A stretch of DNA of 64,000 bases from Polytrichum commune (taxonomy: Eukaryota; Streptophyta; Polytrichopsida; Polytrichales; Polytrichaceae): NCBI GenBank assembly GCA_950295325.1, contig OX485807.1, positions 17,825,666 through 17,889,665 of the forward strand. Reading direction: 5' to 3'. The notes under the pieces are model-generated. The model saw nothing but the letters and a program-made list of their open reading frames with translations. It ran no database searches and was not told the DNA's origin. Below, one piece after another: positions 1-12,725 of this stretch. How positions within the stretch are numbered: the stretch's first letter is position 1; each line of letters starts with the position of its first letter. Made by a program: the position numbers and the translations under genes.

Positions 1-32
1 GTTTGCTTCGGTAATTGATTGGCTGGGTTGCG

Positions 33-2663
33 ATGGCGTCGCCGAGGTTGAACTTGGATGGGCAGCCTATCCAGGCGCTCAAGATCTGCATGATCGGAGC
101 CGGAGGGTTCATCGGGTCTCACTTGTGCGACAAGCTGATGTGGGAGACGGATCACAGCGTGCTCGCCATCGATGTGTATGGTGACAAGATCCAGCACTTG
201 TTGAAACCAGGGCAGGCCTGGAGCGACCGCATTGAGTTCCACAAGCTTAACATCAAGAGCGACTCCCGCCTCGAAGGTCTCATCAAAGTTTCCGACTTGG
301 TACTTCACTCCACTCAACCATGATCCATCCATCAAACTTGATCGAAATGGTTTCACTTTCGTCTGCGTCATCACCATTGTCAATGCTAAAATGATGATGA
401 TGCTTTCCCTCCCTCGAGAAGTAGAAGAATGTCGTCATTAGGATAAACTCTCTACATTTTGGTGTGATTTTTCCAGTGACAATATTTCTTAACAGTAATG
501 GTGTTTCTGAAGATGATAGGTTTTTAGGGGGAGTGGTGACTTTTGGATGTATGCATTACACTAGCTTTCATTACTAAGTTGGCTGGAACCTGCACCCCAG
601 AAGTTGACTACACTAGAAAATGTTCTCTTTATCTAATGAATATATGTACTGTGTTTCTGGAGGAACGGTAAACGTTTGGAGAGGTACTTTTAGCTTTGGT
701 AGTGTCTGTGAGGCGATTGTGGGGTTGCTGTGTGGAGGACTATCGCTGCTAGGTGATGAAGTTGGCTGCAAACTGCTCCCCAGAAGACTACATTAACAAA
801 TGCTCTCTATTTTTAATTAATTACCGTGATGTATGATGCCTCTTTGAAGATGATATTTCTAGGATAATGGGAAACATTTCAATGGGTACAATTGTGCCGC
901 CTTTAGGTGGGGTTTCATTTGATCCTTATGGATTGATCGCCGTGTTGCAGGTGATCAACTTGGCTGCAATTTGCACTCCAGCAGATTACAACACCCGCCC
1001 TTTGGACACCATTTACAGCAACTTCGTGGATGCATTGCCTGTGGTGCAATACTGCCGCGAGAATGGGAAGCGTCTCATTCACTTCTCCACCTGTGAGGTT
1101 TATGGCAAGACGATCGGCAGTTTCCTCCCCAAAGATAGCCCCTTGAAGAAGGTAGGTCACTGCCAATGGAAGCTCTGTAATCTTTCCATGAGGATCCAAA
1201 TTCAAGGATGTTACGATCGGGAGATGTGATTGGACGTTTTTGTAGTAGTTATTAACCTGTTTGAATCGACGTGGTTGGCTGTCTGTGCAGGATCCTGCCT
1301 TCTATCTGTTGAAGGAAGATGACACTCCTTGCATTTTTGGGTCCATCGACAAGCAGAGGTGGTCATATGCCTGCGCTAAGCAACTCATCGAGAGGCTCAT
1401 CTACGGTAACCTATTCTAAGCATCCTTTCTTGTTCAGTTAAGGAAATATCAAAAGTATCAGAAGAGTAATATTTATTTATTTATTTCTCACATTATTAGT
1501 GTTGATGCTGCAGCCGAGGGAGCTGAGAACGGAGTGGAGTTCTCAATCGTGAGGCCGTTCAACTGGATCGGTCCCCGCATGGACTTCATTCCCGGTGTCG
1601 ATGGACCTCAAGACTCTGTTCCCAGGGTGTTGGCTTGCTTCAGCAATGTAAGTGACATTTTTGTTCATCAGCAATGATGTATACTGGAGAAAATTAAACC
1701 TGCAAGCATCCATCGGAACCTGCTTTCGGTATCTTATTTATTTGAGTTTGTCCTTGCAGAATCTGATGAAGGGAGAGCCACTGAAGTTGGTTGAAGGTGG
1801 TGAATCTCAGCGTACTTTCATCTACATCAAGGATGCCATTGAAGTTGTCCAGAGGATGATTGTAAGCAACCAGCTATAAGCAATTCCTCACTCTTCAATA
1901 AATTAATTTAATTCCAGATGAATCCATCCTTCAATGGTGATTTTTGTGCAGAGGAAGTCTAATTCTTGTTACTACTGTGGTTCTACAGGAAAATCCAGCA
2001 AGAGCAAACGGTCACATCTTCAATGTTGGCAATCCCAACAACGAAGTCACAGTGCGTGAACTTGCAGAGCTCATGACTGACGTAAGTCATTCTTCCATTT
2101 CCTACAATAATGCTAGATTATGCTAAACAGCTGCTTCTAATAAACCGACAATTTCATTCCATAAATGAACTTATTTCCAAAGAATTTGCCCAAAAACAAT
2201 GTTGCTTATCCTTAATTGTTTTAGCTGCTCCACACCAGGTTATTTATTCGATTGGTTGACTCTGATGGTGTTGCATTGTCATTATTGACAGGTATACTGC
2301 AAGGTCAGTGGAAACCCCAGGCCAGCAGTGGCCACTGTGGATGTTACTGGCCAAGAATTCTATGGTCCTGGTTACGATGATAGTGACAAGCGTATCCCCG
2401 ACATGACCATCATCAAGAGACAACTCGGTAAGCAATTTACAAAAGTGTTTGTGACGTAGGGATGTTTTCTTTGCGCGTGTGCTGCTCTTTGTTCAAAATA
2501 AAGATTTGTCAAGAAGTGATTTTGATGATTTGATCTGCTTTGTGGGGCAGAGTGGGAGCCTCAGACTTCCCTTTACGACCTGATGGAGCATACCTTGGCC
2601 TACCAACATACTACCTACGCACAGGCAGTAAAGACAGCCATGTCCAAGACCATGGCCAATTAG
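33..2663 (+). CDS. AXS: UDP-D-apiose/UDP-D-xylose synthase, 8 exons, 386 aa
   Basis: Cytosolic SDR-family enzyme that converts UDP-glucuronate to UDP-apiose and UDP-xylose for cell-wall pectin (rhamnogalacturonan II). Exons: 33-299, 951-1151, 1291-1405, 1514-1647, 1760-1861, 1989-2081, 2292-2427, 2551-2663; all introns are GT-AG and the frame stays open. Visible features: NAD-binding GAGGFIGSH at residues 22-30, the STCEVYGK segment at 135-142, and the SDR pair Tyr182/Lys186 in YACAK. NLAAICTPADYNTRP and SQRTFIYIKDAIE are family signatures. Length matches the plant enzymes (about 389 aa). The ATG at 33 is the family start; only 32 bases of leader lie in the window, so the promoter is outside. 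Intron 1 is unusually repetitive (see separate entry). Identification is from remembered family sequence and is very secure. Confidence 0.97.
480..1000 (+). repeat. Three diverged tandem copies of a ~180-bp unit in AXS intron 1, overlapping exon 2
   Basis: The start of exon 2 (951 on: an AG, then GTGATCAACTTGGCTGC) recurs in decayed form at about 755-805 (AG, then GTGATGAAGTTGGCTGC, then a CTCCCCAGAAGACTAC stretch) and at about 574-622 (AAGTTGGCTGGAACCTGCAC). Flanking intron words recur too, such as TTTCTGAAGATGAT, TTTCTGGAGGAACGG and TTTGAAGATGATATTTC. The unit therefore spans the end of the intron plus the start of exon 2 and has been copied twice upstream. The extra copies look non-functional. 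Confidence 0.7.
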
Positions 2664-2711
2664 AGGACAATATTCTTCTAGTTTCTTCATCAGCAGCTCT
2701 TGAGTTGATTA

Positions 2712-2717
2712 AATAAA
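2712..2717 (+). terminator. Candidate poly(A) signal of AXS
   Basis: AATAAA lies 48 bases after the AXS stop codon, in a suitable place for a near-upstream polyadenylation element. Plant signals are degenerate, so this is only a candidate. Confidence 0.4.
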
Positions 2718-5331
2718 CCATTCTTTAGTGATCGACCACTCAACAGAACATGTGGAGGTTACAAATTTTGTTGTAGGACTGATTAAGATATTTATTGTAA
2801 TTAAAGGCTAGACATCAATTTCTTACATGAGCCTCCTTCGTGCTTTTTGAATGTTGCAAAGTTGTTGGATTGGTGGTTCTCGTCTCATGCTTGATGGTTT
2901 CATTTTGAATTTTATCGACACTCTTGGCTAGTCCTTGGCGGGTGAAACTTGATCGAAGAATTTTTCACGTCACAACGTTTACCAATACCGTTTGACATAT
3001 CTGGAAAATTATATGGTTTGAACTCCGTTTGTCATAGTCATCGATTTCATGCAAGGATTTCCTGAGTGACACTCAAATGGCTTAAGCTTCAATTGTATTT
3101 CCCGCCATCATTTATCATGAGCTGGCAGTCTGATGGGAAGGCAAACCACCCCTGCCAGCTGCAAGAATCATCTTTTAATTTAGTTGCCGGAATGCTAGAG
3201 AGGTGGTGTGTGTTGGGAAAACCGGCAGTTTTGTAGTCGATGTGGGCCCCTTCACACGTTCACTTTATGAGCTTCATTAATTATGGGTTCCATGATGAAA
3301 ACTTATGTCCTACAATACACAAGGCTTTACAAAGAAAAAGTTGAAGTTAAGATTCTAGTTGAGGTATTGGTAGTTGATAGATGGTCTAGGCACATGGCCT
3401 GGCTTTATTGGTGCATAGTAGTTTTTAGCAATTGAGGAGACAAGGTAACCAAGCAGGTGATTGCACAGAAAAGCTAAAAAGTGACTACTGCCAACGCAAA
3501 TCACCGTGTAGGTTGCAAAATGCAGTAAAAATGCAACCTGCATTTTACCCTAACGCGATAAATACACAACATGAGTTTTACTTAAAGGTAAAATTATATT
3601 TCTACCTTCAAATGTACCGCTGCGTTCAATTTTAAAATTTTCTTTTATTGTTGCAGTCTTGGTCTTCAAGGGTCGCCCCAGCCATGAAAGCCCAGGCCAT
3701 GTGCCCAGCCCTAAAGGTATACTCCCTCTTCCATGCCAAAATGAAAATTTAGAATATAAAGGGTAACGAAACAAAATGCTGGATCATAACCAGAATCTTG
3801 GTTGCGGCTTTCTGGTGGTTTTCTTTGCTCAAGTGCCAAGTAGGAATTTGGCTCTTTTCACCTTAAGCCCTATGTCTAGAGTGCCAAGAACTGGTCTCCA
3901 TCAATAGGAATTTAACATTGTTTTATGCCTCCTCCCTACAATGCCATCTTTCACTTCCATGACTAAAAACATATCATGATTTAGGTTTTCCTGTGCATGG
4001 GAGACACTTTTTATGGCCTTACAAAGAAACTGCTTTCATCTCTTTTGGTAGAAGTGTTTTTTTTTTTTTTTCCACACGATTAAATCCCTTATCTTCTGAC
4101 AGAACACACACCCATCCTTCCGAGGATTTTTCTTAGGTATAGACTTGAAGCAACAAAGCTGAGGATTTGTGCCACTCAAACAACGGTCTCCACTAAAACC
4201 CAATATAGGTTCATGGTTGATCATCCCAACTTAATCTCATGAGAGTAATATGGGATTTCTGATGTTCTACTCAAGCTATCAGCACTTGCCAAGGTTTTCG
4301 CTTTCATTGCCTCAACAACAACACATTCATTATCAAACAGGAGTGACATGAAGTTACTTTCAATGCCAATTAATCGGATAATTTCCACGAGTGGCTTCAA
4401 GGATATGGCCTCATGCTAGTAGAACTACAATGCTAGATTACAATTGCATATCTGCTTATGGGATTGGTTGAAGATTGAAGTAGTGGAGTTAGGATAAGCA
4501 GGTCTTAAATAGACACTTTAGCTCACACACACTTCTCATGATATGAAATATGCAGTTTGTACAGAATGATTTACGATTGCAAATTACATCCGTAGCCATT
4601 TTCCAATTAGTGTTTAGAAGTCATGTGTCTTACATTATCGAAGTGAAGATCCTCGTTCTTCTTAAATGGTCCCCCAATTACATTGAATATTGTGCCTAGA
4701 ATGCTTGGCATGATTTGAGGGCATGCTCTGATCTCTTCTCAAAACACCTTTTTGGTTTTGTTGTTTAATCCACACACCACACCACTCGAGCATAGGTGTC
4801 CATGTATTTTCTTTGTTAGATTAGCATTAGTCTTCTTTAATTGAATAAACAAATTAGAAATTCAGATTCTGGCTGGCTCGACACACATTTCACTCATTTT
4901 GGAGCCCACACATGGATAAAACACGACCGCAACTGGGTGAAGAACTGAGCCAAAAGCCTTCCATCACCAATATAACAATGCCATCCAAGACCATTTGGGG
5001 GTATTTCCAATAAGCAACAGGGGAAAATAATGTTGTATGTTTACAGAGTGCCAAGCTTTCAAATTTCATATTCACTACCTGTCGCAAGATACACATCTCT
5101 TACTGAAAGTACAATCTGACCTAAATGTTGCATCTACATGTCAATGTTGAAAAGTTGCATATAAAACAGCTTGCCTTGAGTGGCTGGCTCGAGGCATTTC
5201 TTAGGGTAATGGGGAGAAGTCCTAATTGGTAAGCCAATACCCACGATGAGAGCACTCTTTAGAATTTTTTCCCAAAAATTTCAGGTCTGGATGATCTCTG
5301 TTGTGTCTTTGCAAAAATGAGTATTCACCAT
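2718..5331. other. Intergenic, no gene recognised; convergent 3' ends
   Basis: Gene-free interval between the convergent AXS and RRM genes. The right end (about 5190-5331) is probably the 3'UTR of the RRM gene. There are no long or family-like ORFs. It holds one imperfect inverted repeat (3385-3715, separate entry) and a 14-base T run near 4058. Confidence 0.6.
3385..3715. repeat. ~330-bp segment with imperfect terminal inverted repeats
   Basis: GGCACATGGCCTGG near 3389 is repeated as its reverse complement near 3685 (inside CCCAGGCCATGTGCCCAGCCC). The similarity extends about 30 bases on each side with mismatches. The size and structure suggest a decayed MITE. No clear target duplication was seen. 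Confidence 0.4.
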
Positions 5332-8300
5332 TCAGGATTTGATTACAGGAGCTGCCATACCTTGTATTGCATATGGTGCAACTCGAACATAGGACAATGA
5401 TCGTGATAGTCTTATAGGGCCAGAATTATTTCTCTCTCCATTTGTCGAAGGGATAACATCATTCGCATTAGCAGTTGGCGAGGCTCCACCTCTCTTCCAT
5501 TTTAGATTGGATGCCCCGGAGTGAGCCATCATATTTGGTCGTCGAACAGAATATATACTTCTGGGTGGTGCATGCTCTCTTGGATAAGGCCTTGGAATCG
5601 GTAGATGAGGCCATGGATTCGCTAACAAAACAGGAGGTGTAATCAATTCTGCAACTGCATCATCCTTCCGCATTACCTGCCCAAAAAATTAGAAAATTAG
5701 AAAATTGTAACATACAACAAATAGTCCTCATCTTTGGCAATGAGTGATGTCACAAAACAGAGAGATAACCCTCACCAGCTCCCACAGCTACCAATAAATT
5801 GCTGATGAGAATTGGGCGAAGATGAGTTTGAACACAGCTAGGACGCCAATCTTGCATAAACTTAAAGTGCACACAAAGTAGAAAACAAAGTAGAAAGTTC
5901 AGATTAAGAGCTTTATTAGACCGTCATGTACTCTAATCAAAACAGCTTACATTAGTCTATTGACATTCACCAAGTGACTTCATTATGTTTGAGAAATCAG
6001 ACAATGGCAATACAAGACAAAGAAAGCCACTTCGCTAAAGAATGCACACTGCTTACCTTGATAGATCGAGAAAGCAGTGATGACTCATTCAAAGTCAATG
6101 CGTTCTCCACAGCATCTCTTGAAGCAAACTCCACATAGGCTGACCTGTGGCAGTATACCAAAGCCTCTTCATTAGATGATCAGAAAACAAGATCTTAGTG
6201 AGGTTCAGCATTACAAACATTGGTTCAATGGGACACTTTTATGGATGACGTGCAACATGTGCTCCTGTGAAATATAAAACAGAGAAATTGCTTCAATGAT
6301 GGAAACCAAGACGCACCCTTTGGGCTTTCCGGTGCCTGCCTCAACCAACAACATAACACGGTTAATGTTTCCACACCGGCCAAAGTGCACTCGAATCGCT
6401 GCTTGAGTTGCAGCAAAATGAACCTGCAAGATTATGAAGAGACAAGATTTGTAAGTCAGAATTGAAGGAACAACTCAAAGAACGAATTTAAAACAAACAG
6501 TTGATCAAGCAGCAACAAAAGCATTTCAAGAAACATGCTGTTAGCATGTTTAAGGATATGTCAATGTGCCAAAGATTGTGTGAGGTCTCACAATCATGCA
6601 ACCAAATTCAACCAAAGAATATCTTTGAGCTTACATTGCTCACAAATATGGATCGGGCATTGATGTCCTCTTGGCTTGGTTGAGTTGGAGAAGGTAATGG
6701 CTTAATTCCTGCCAACCAATAATAATAATAGTAATCAACTTTAATCTATAGAAGAGCACCAAACCTTGCAAAAAAAATCATAGAAATAGTTTTGTACAAC
6801 CCCTTTTTCATATAAGATTTCACCCAAACCATGGAAATAATTCATATTCAACTGTAGACAGTATCATGTTGCATTTAATTTTCTATTCAGCATTATCTTT
6901 TCAAATTAAGTAGAACCAAAATGGAAAGGAGCCAACAGTATGCTCACCAGAAACAGGTGTCTTTTGCACCTCTTTGGTTACTTCAGCTTGTCGGGCTCGC
7001 AACTTCGTCATGTCAAGCTGCACTTGCCTCAATCTCTTTTTCATCTCCAAAACATCCTGGAAAGAGGAAAAAGTGCACTTTCTCAAGGAAAATTGTAGCA
7101 TCCCACTGTACAAAAAAAAAACATGTACACAAAAACCAGAAAAGTTTTGGGGCATATCTAGAAATGCACTGGAATTTTGTAAGTTTGACATGTAGCCATA
7201 AATCTACTGGTCAACACCTACCAACAAGGAAGATCGAACCAAGTACTCAAAACTGAGTCCTACCTCGGTCTTGAAGACAGGTTGGGCATCATCACCATCT
7301 TCAAATACTTCAGACGACTCATGCCCTGAATACAACCCAGGTTGTTTACCAGATACCACATCATGATGTCTGTACATGGTATCTTGATTCTGCATCTGTT
7401 CCAAGTTAACTCGTCGTAAAGCATCTCCTAGTATGTGTCCATTCACCTCAAACTTTCTACCAGAACGCTGCAAGGCTGAATTGAACTTGTTTCCCCTGCT
7501 ATTTCTCATTTTTCCAGGTCCTGTACCATGACTGCTGCCTGAATTCTTCTTCCACATGCCCCTATTCATAGGATGTCCTAGATTGGGACCCCCTTCTACT
7601 CTTGTACCTTCATCATCTAAATTAAGAACCTCTTCTGCACTGAGTGAACTTCTGTTTGTAAGAGCCAACCGATCCCACACAGTAGGAAGTCTTTCTTGAA
7701 GCCTTCTCTCTTGCAATCCAGAGGTCTTAGTAATAGGAGGTTGTTCCACAAGCGACGGATCTGGTATTGCCAGTGGACCATCAGCATGGCTCATCTCAAT
7801 TTCAGGTCCCCCAATTTCCTGTGCATCTGGATGCAGATCTCACTGTAAGATTATACCCATGACAACCTTTCCTGCACTCTAGAGCTATACCACTGATGCA
7901 AATAAAACGACAAATGCTTCAATGAATGAACAATGTATAACACCAGGAATGGAAGGTGAATGTGTCATGTAAGAACTACAACTGCTTAAGTAACTGCAGA
8001 CCATCTGGATGTGTTGTGCCATATGTCACATATGAGTAACATAGACACCTACTATCCTATTTGCCTACTTTGTCATAGAAAGCACCTAATTAATGAAGTC
8101 AGATGACTAAGAAGGCACCACTTCTCACTAGTCCCAATCGCCTGGGTCGCCATCACTTTTAATACAAACAGAAAACAGGAGGTTACCAGGGTCTGACGAA
8201 ACCACAGATTGGAGACGCTTGGCTGACTCCGTCCTTCTCAATGCATCCTTCTTAGTAGCAAGCAGTGCACTTTCATTAACCACCTCTCTTACTGCAGTGA

Positions 8301-11008
8301 TGAGAAGGCGGCGAGACGCTTTCACAACTGGAGGAGACATCTCTTTCTGAGGCAAAATTGAAGAAAGGCTTTAGAAGTCATGAATGCTCTTGAACCTCAC
8401 TTGCACAAAACCTAAGAGAGCAAAGCTGGAAATGGATAATAACAAACCACATCTGTACAAAATAATACCCATTGCTCTGCAAATAAAGAGGATGACAATG
8501 GTCGTATTCTAACTCTTTAACAATTAGCACAATCATGGGTTCTACTTGTAATACAACTTCAATGAGACACCTTCTGACCCAGATGATGTATCACTCCATT
8601 CCTGAGGATACTTCAAGTGCCTCAAGTCAATCCAGAGAGTAAACTTGTGCCATCTGTTACCAAAGATTAGTAGCAATAAGTTTGAAACGCCCACATACCA
8701 CATCAGGCCTGTCAGCCCGGCCCCGACCTCGGCGAGTCCAGATTTCAGGGGACCGTGACCGCTTAGAATCATTATGACGTGAAAACTCACGACGACGCCC
8801 CCTCCTCCTTGAATGGTGGTCATTTTCTACACCTGCATGAGATCCATCTTCTGGTCGATCTCCTTTATCAACAGACTTCCCCAACCCAGCCATCCCAGAT
8901 TCTTCTGCTTGTTCCTCAGCCTCCATTTGTGTTGTTGTATCTTCCACATGTTCTACAACAGCCACAACTGATCGCAGACTAGGTTCAACCTGCTTGTAAC
9001 AGGACAAGATCAGTCAACAATGACAGTAAAATAAATATTAACAGCCTCTCATGAACGGAGTACACCTCCAAGCATCCAGCAGAAATGCCAAGGATGCATG
9101 TATTCCTTCAGAACACTAAGATATGTATCAATTAAGACAGCACCAATGCAACAAAACAAGGTAACCTGGAAACAGTACATAATATGAATTGGATCACAAA
9201 ACAGGAAGACACAGCACAACATCATTTTATAGAGATTTTATTTTTAAAGGCAATGCTGCATCATAGAATACAGGTTATACAACCCTCAAAAACTAATTTA
9301 GTGGAAACCATCAATCTTCATAAAAACTACATAGCATGATATAATCCAGCAGTAGAAGATGCAAGTATGTTAAATACCTGAGGTAGAGTATCCTCTATTG
9401 ATGGCACTGTTAAATGCTTGTCCTCCTCTGGTTCCACATACAGATGCTTGTTGGTTGACATATGTTCCCAAAGCCTACATGACATTTCACCAGCATTGCC
9501 AGAAATGTTAAAAATCGTATTATCGTCTACACACATTTTTCCTGTCCGAGACAAAAACAATTTATTTTGCTTACAAAATAGAAGAAGGTTTCACGAACTT
9601 CATAAAACCTGAAGACCAATCATATCACTCCCCAACAACATTGTTGCTGCCTTTTCAAAGGGCCAACCCTTGGCTACAGTGATATCAACTTTTGACTTTT
9701 ATATGCAAAAAGCCGATTTTGGTTTCCAGACGATGAAAAGATAAACGACAATAAGATATTCTGGGCAATGAGGCACTTCTGGATCATGAGCTCTGTTAAA
9801 CTCTTAAAAAAATCACAATAGAATTACTGGCACTGTTACATGTAAAAAACTGCTCCTGATTAGCCACTTTGCATGTGATTAGTGTTAATTTAACTACAAC
9901 TGATTACATAGTATCATCAGGCTGCATGAAGTCAACTGTCATCGAGTAGAACATGGCAACAGCTTAGACAGCAACAAAGAAAATTCATCTAGACTGATAA
10001 GAATTAATAATACATACCAAGACACAAAAGATTCACTGTCACTTCCTAGAAAAGCTTCCAAGTTTTTTACTGCCTGAGATTTCTCCTTCCCATGTCCAAC
10101 TAGCACAACCACATACTCCTGCAGAATGATTTCACCAAGATTAGAAACTAGGAGCACAACACTTTGCCCTTTTTAAGCAATATCTGAAGAGCGAATTGAT
10201 TTCCTTGTCATTGTCCAAAATCGCAATAATTCCATGTAACTGAACAGCAAAACTCTGAAATCTGAACCAAGATTGATAAGATTCCAACCTGGGCAAAACA
10301 TCACAGACATTGCAAACCAGGTTCGAAATCTAGATTTAGGGTTCAATTTGGTTCTCTCACTGATCAATAGACTGATCAGACTGCATGGAACGCACTGGTA
10401 TACTAAAATTATTGGTTCATGAACTGGTATTTCACAAACAGTTCCTGGATGCACAACTCTCTGCTGTCGTTTCAGGTATCTCACAAACAAGTTGCTTCAA
10501 TGAATGTCACATTCATCTCTTTCTTCCTTCAATGACAAGGATGCATTATCCACATGAAAATGGTAAAACAACAAAAGCTTTAACGTGAGCAGTCAGATAT
10601 AGGACACTTAATGCCAAAAAAATCAGTAAGAAAGGGCCCACTACTCGGAAAGTGATCAGTGATATTGAGAGACTGATCTGTGAGAATTTATTAAATAAAT
10701 CTACTAGGAAAATTTAAAATCTGTGAGCATTGTTAACCGGTTAATACTTGTTTGGCTCTAAATTTAATTGCATTTATTACTTGCATGATATTATTTGCCT
10801 ACTTCTTTAACATACCGACAGGGTAAAGTTGGCAGAGGTTCATCTGCTTAAAATATCATAAACAAATTCTGAAAGGTGATGAGGGCCAAACCACAAGAAC
10901 ATCATCCGTATAATTCCCGATATATTCTGACAGCTTTTCCTTCACGGTTTCTTTGAGTTTCAATGCTCCACTACTGCTCACATCCAACGTGAACTTCGTT
11001 CCATCCAT
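5332..11008 (-). CDS. RRM protein with PWI-like N-terminus (plant AT3G12640-type), 11 exons, 683 aa
   Basis: Predicted nuclear RNA-binding protein. Exons (transcript order): 11008-10892, 10118-10018, 9474-9378, 8989-8699, 8346-8187, 7826-7264, 7056-6948, 6708-6635, 6423-6317, 6144-6057, 5676-5332; all phases agree. Residues 1-80 form a PWI-like helical region (KEKLSEYIGNYTDDVLVEYV, then FVSWLWEHM), as in Nab2/ZC3H14-type proteins. Residues about 160-200 are Arg/Ser-rich, 444-475 look like a coiled coil (MKKRLRQVQLDMTKLRAR), and 498-575 form one RRM with RNP2 IFVSNV and RNP1 GSAYVEF. The C-terminal 110 residues are Pro/Arg-rich. The ATG at 11008 has an in-frame TGA 24 bases upstream and no other ATG between. 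The RRM is split over four exons. The resemblance to an Arabidopsis RRM protein of about 670 aa is from memory; the role (mRNA export or polyadenylation) is inferred. Confidence 0.9.
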
Positions 11009-12506
11009 GACGCGATATCCACGATTTCCTCACGTCCTCATGCTATTAACTCTAGTTGAGGTTACCTCGCCTCTGCCAATGTGCCCAACGTACACCCAGC
11101 CTAGGAGCTTGAGCAGTGAATTGCTTGCTTGCTGTTGTGCTAGGGCATCTTGCACCTTCTGAAAATAGTGAAGTATGATGTCAAAACGTATGCTGAAACT
11201 CACCTGCTTTAACCTAAGAAACCTTCTAGGCCAGCTGAAGAGGAAGACGCTTAGCAAGTAGAGGTTCTTGAGGAGCGGCAATGGAAGTAAGTGGAACCCA
11301 GTACTCGTAAACCCAAACAGAAAAACCCACTGTGGTATTTCCAACTCGTACAAGCAAACCAGAGAATACCGGAGCAGGACGTACTAAAGAGAATATGCAA
11401 TAAAAACCCCACATCATGAAAGCACATTCTCCATCTCTCAATAATCTACGCTCTTCATACCATCAAGAACCACTTCACATGATTATCCACCACAGTAAAA
11501 GAACCGCACCCTGACTGACTGGATTTAAACGCTCCAATTCCTCTCCCTTGTAACACACAAGAAATAGCCTCAACCCAATATCATGAGCAGATAGATATCT
11601 CTCCACATCACGACACCCTTCAGAACCCCATTTGTTTCTGCTTGAACAACTTCAAAACCCCGTACAAGACATGATGGAATGAGGCCGCCCTCGATGAACA
11701 TCATAGTCAAGATAAGGCGAAGAGTTAGGGTGGCTACGATTCACTGATCTACGAACACCGGAAGAAGGTGACGCTGATCGAAGAATGTAGCGATGTGAGA
11801 GCGACCAAGATAGAGGTCTCTAGATGCATCATCACAAGACAGAAGCATCATCATCAATGCCAATTGTCAAACCCTAAAACGCCAATAGTCATCATAGAAT
11901 GCCATCAAGAAGCTGAAGAGTCATGTGCAGAACTGGTGCTAGAGCTAAACGCATGACTCAATCAAGTGTCACTAGAGAGAATCCAAGGGAAACCTAAACT
12001 CAAAACTCCAGCAATGCACATTCCCAACCTGGAAAAAATGCCCTCCCTGAGAATCAATCAATCAATCCCCAATTTGAGGCAAACAATCCTCGCAACTGAC
12101 CGATCAGGGATGGGAACCTGACCAACAGTCCATCAACAAGCCATCGGTCACTGCAAATGATTCTCCAAATCAAGGTCCAGAATCGCCGGCCGACATTTTT
12201 TAAAGAAACAGGCAATTCACACACGCATCCATCACAAAGAAGGTCGATTCAGTTCCTGCTCTCCCCATGTAGATCCAAACCCGCAACATCATCATGCACC
12301 AAGACATTTCCCCCTGCCAAGATCCTCAAAGCCTCAAGAAACCGACTCCAAAACCCTGGCCCCGTCCGAAATCGCTCCAGGCACGCAACAGAAACCCCAA
12401 TTGTGCACACATGCAATGACATCCATGGCCGATGCCACTACACATGCGAAGACGTGTAGAAAAAGGCAGGAGATAAAATAACTCGAGGCAAGGTGCGATG
12501 CGGTAC

Positions 12507-12643
12507 CTGAATGGCGATGGTGCAAACTTGTTAGGTTTCGAAGAGGGTTTCGTTGTGAATGGATTGCGGGGAAGTTGGCGCCAGGGAAGTTAGGGTATCT
12601 TTCTGTCTCTCTCTCTCTCTGACTCTCTCTCTATCTTTGTAAG

Positions 12644-12685
<42 letters not shown>

Positions 12686-12725
12686 CGTGTGTGTATAAGA
12701 ATCTATTTCTCTCTCTCTCTCTCTC
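12507..12725 (-). promoter_or_regulatory. Probable first leader exon and CT-rich promoter of the RRM gene
   Basis: Read on the minus strand, a leader-like segment ends in CCATTCAG followed by the donor GTACCG, putting the exon edge at 12507. A minus-strand acceptor (TTTTCAG) ends at 11161, so a ~1.35-kb 5'UTR intron is likely. Upstream (12601-12725) lie long CT/CA tracts, which read as GA repeats on the transcript strand, a common feature of plant core promoters. There is no TATA box I would defend. The transcription start is inferred. Confidence 0.45.
12602..12725. repeat. Compound (CT)n/(CA)n microsatellite
   Basis: Long CT runs broken by a CACACACACACAC block and a GTGTGTGT stretch. The CA and GT parts can pair with each other. 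Confidence 0.9.

Noticed and set aside
8542-8823. Minus-strand ORF within the RRM gene as an extra exon
   Set aside because: It overlaps exon 4 in another frame, and splicing exon 4 directly to exon 5 gives agreeing phases without it.
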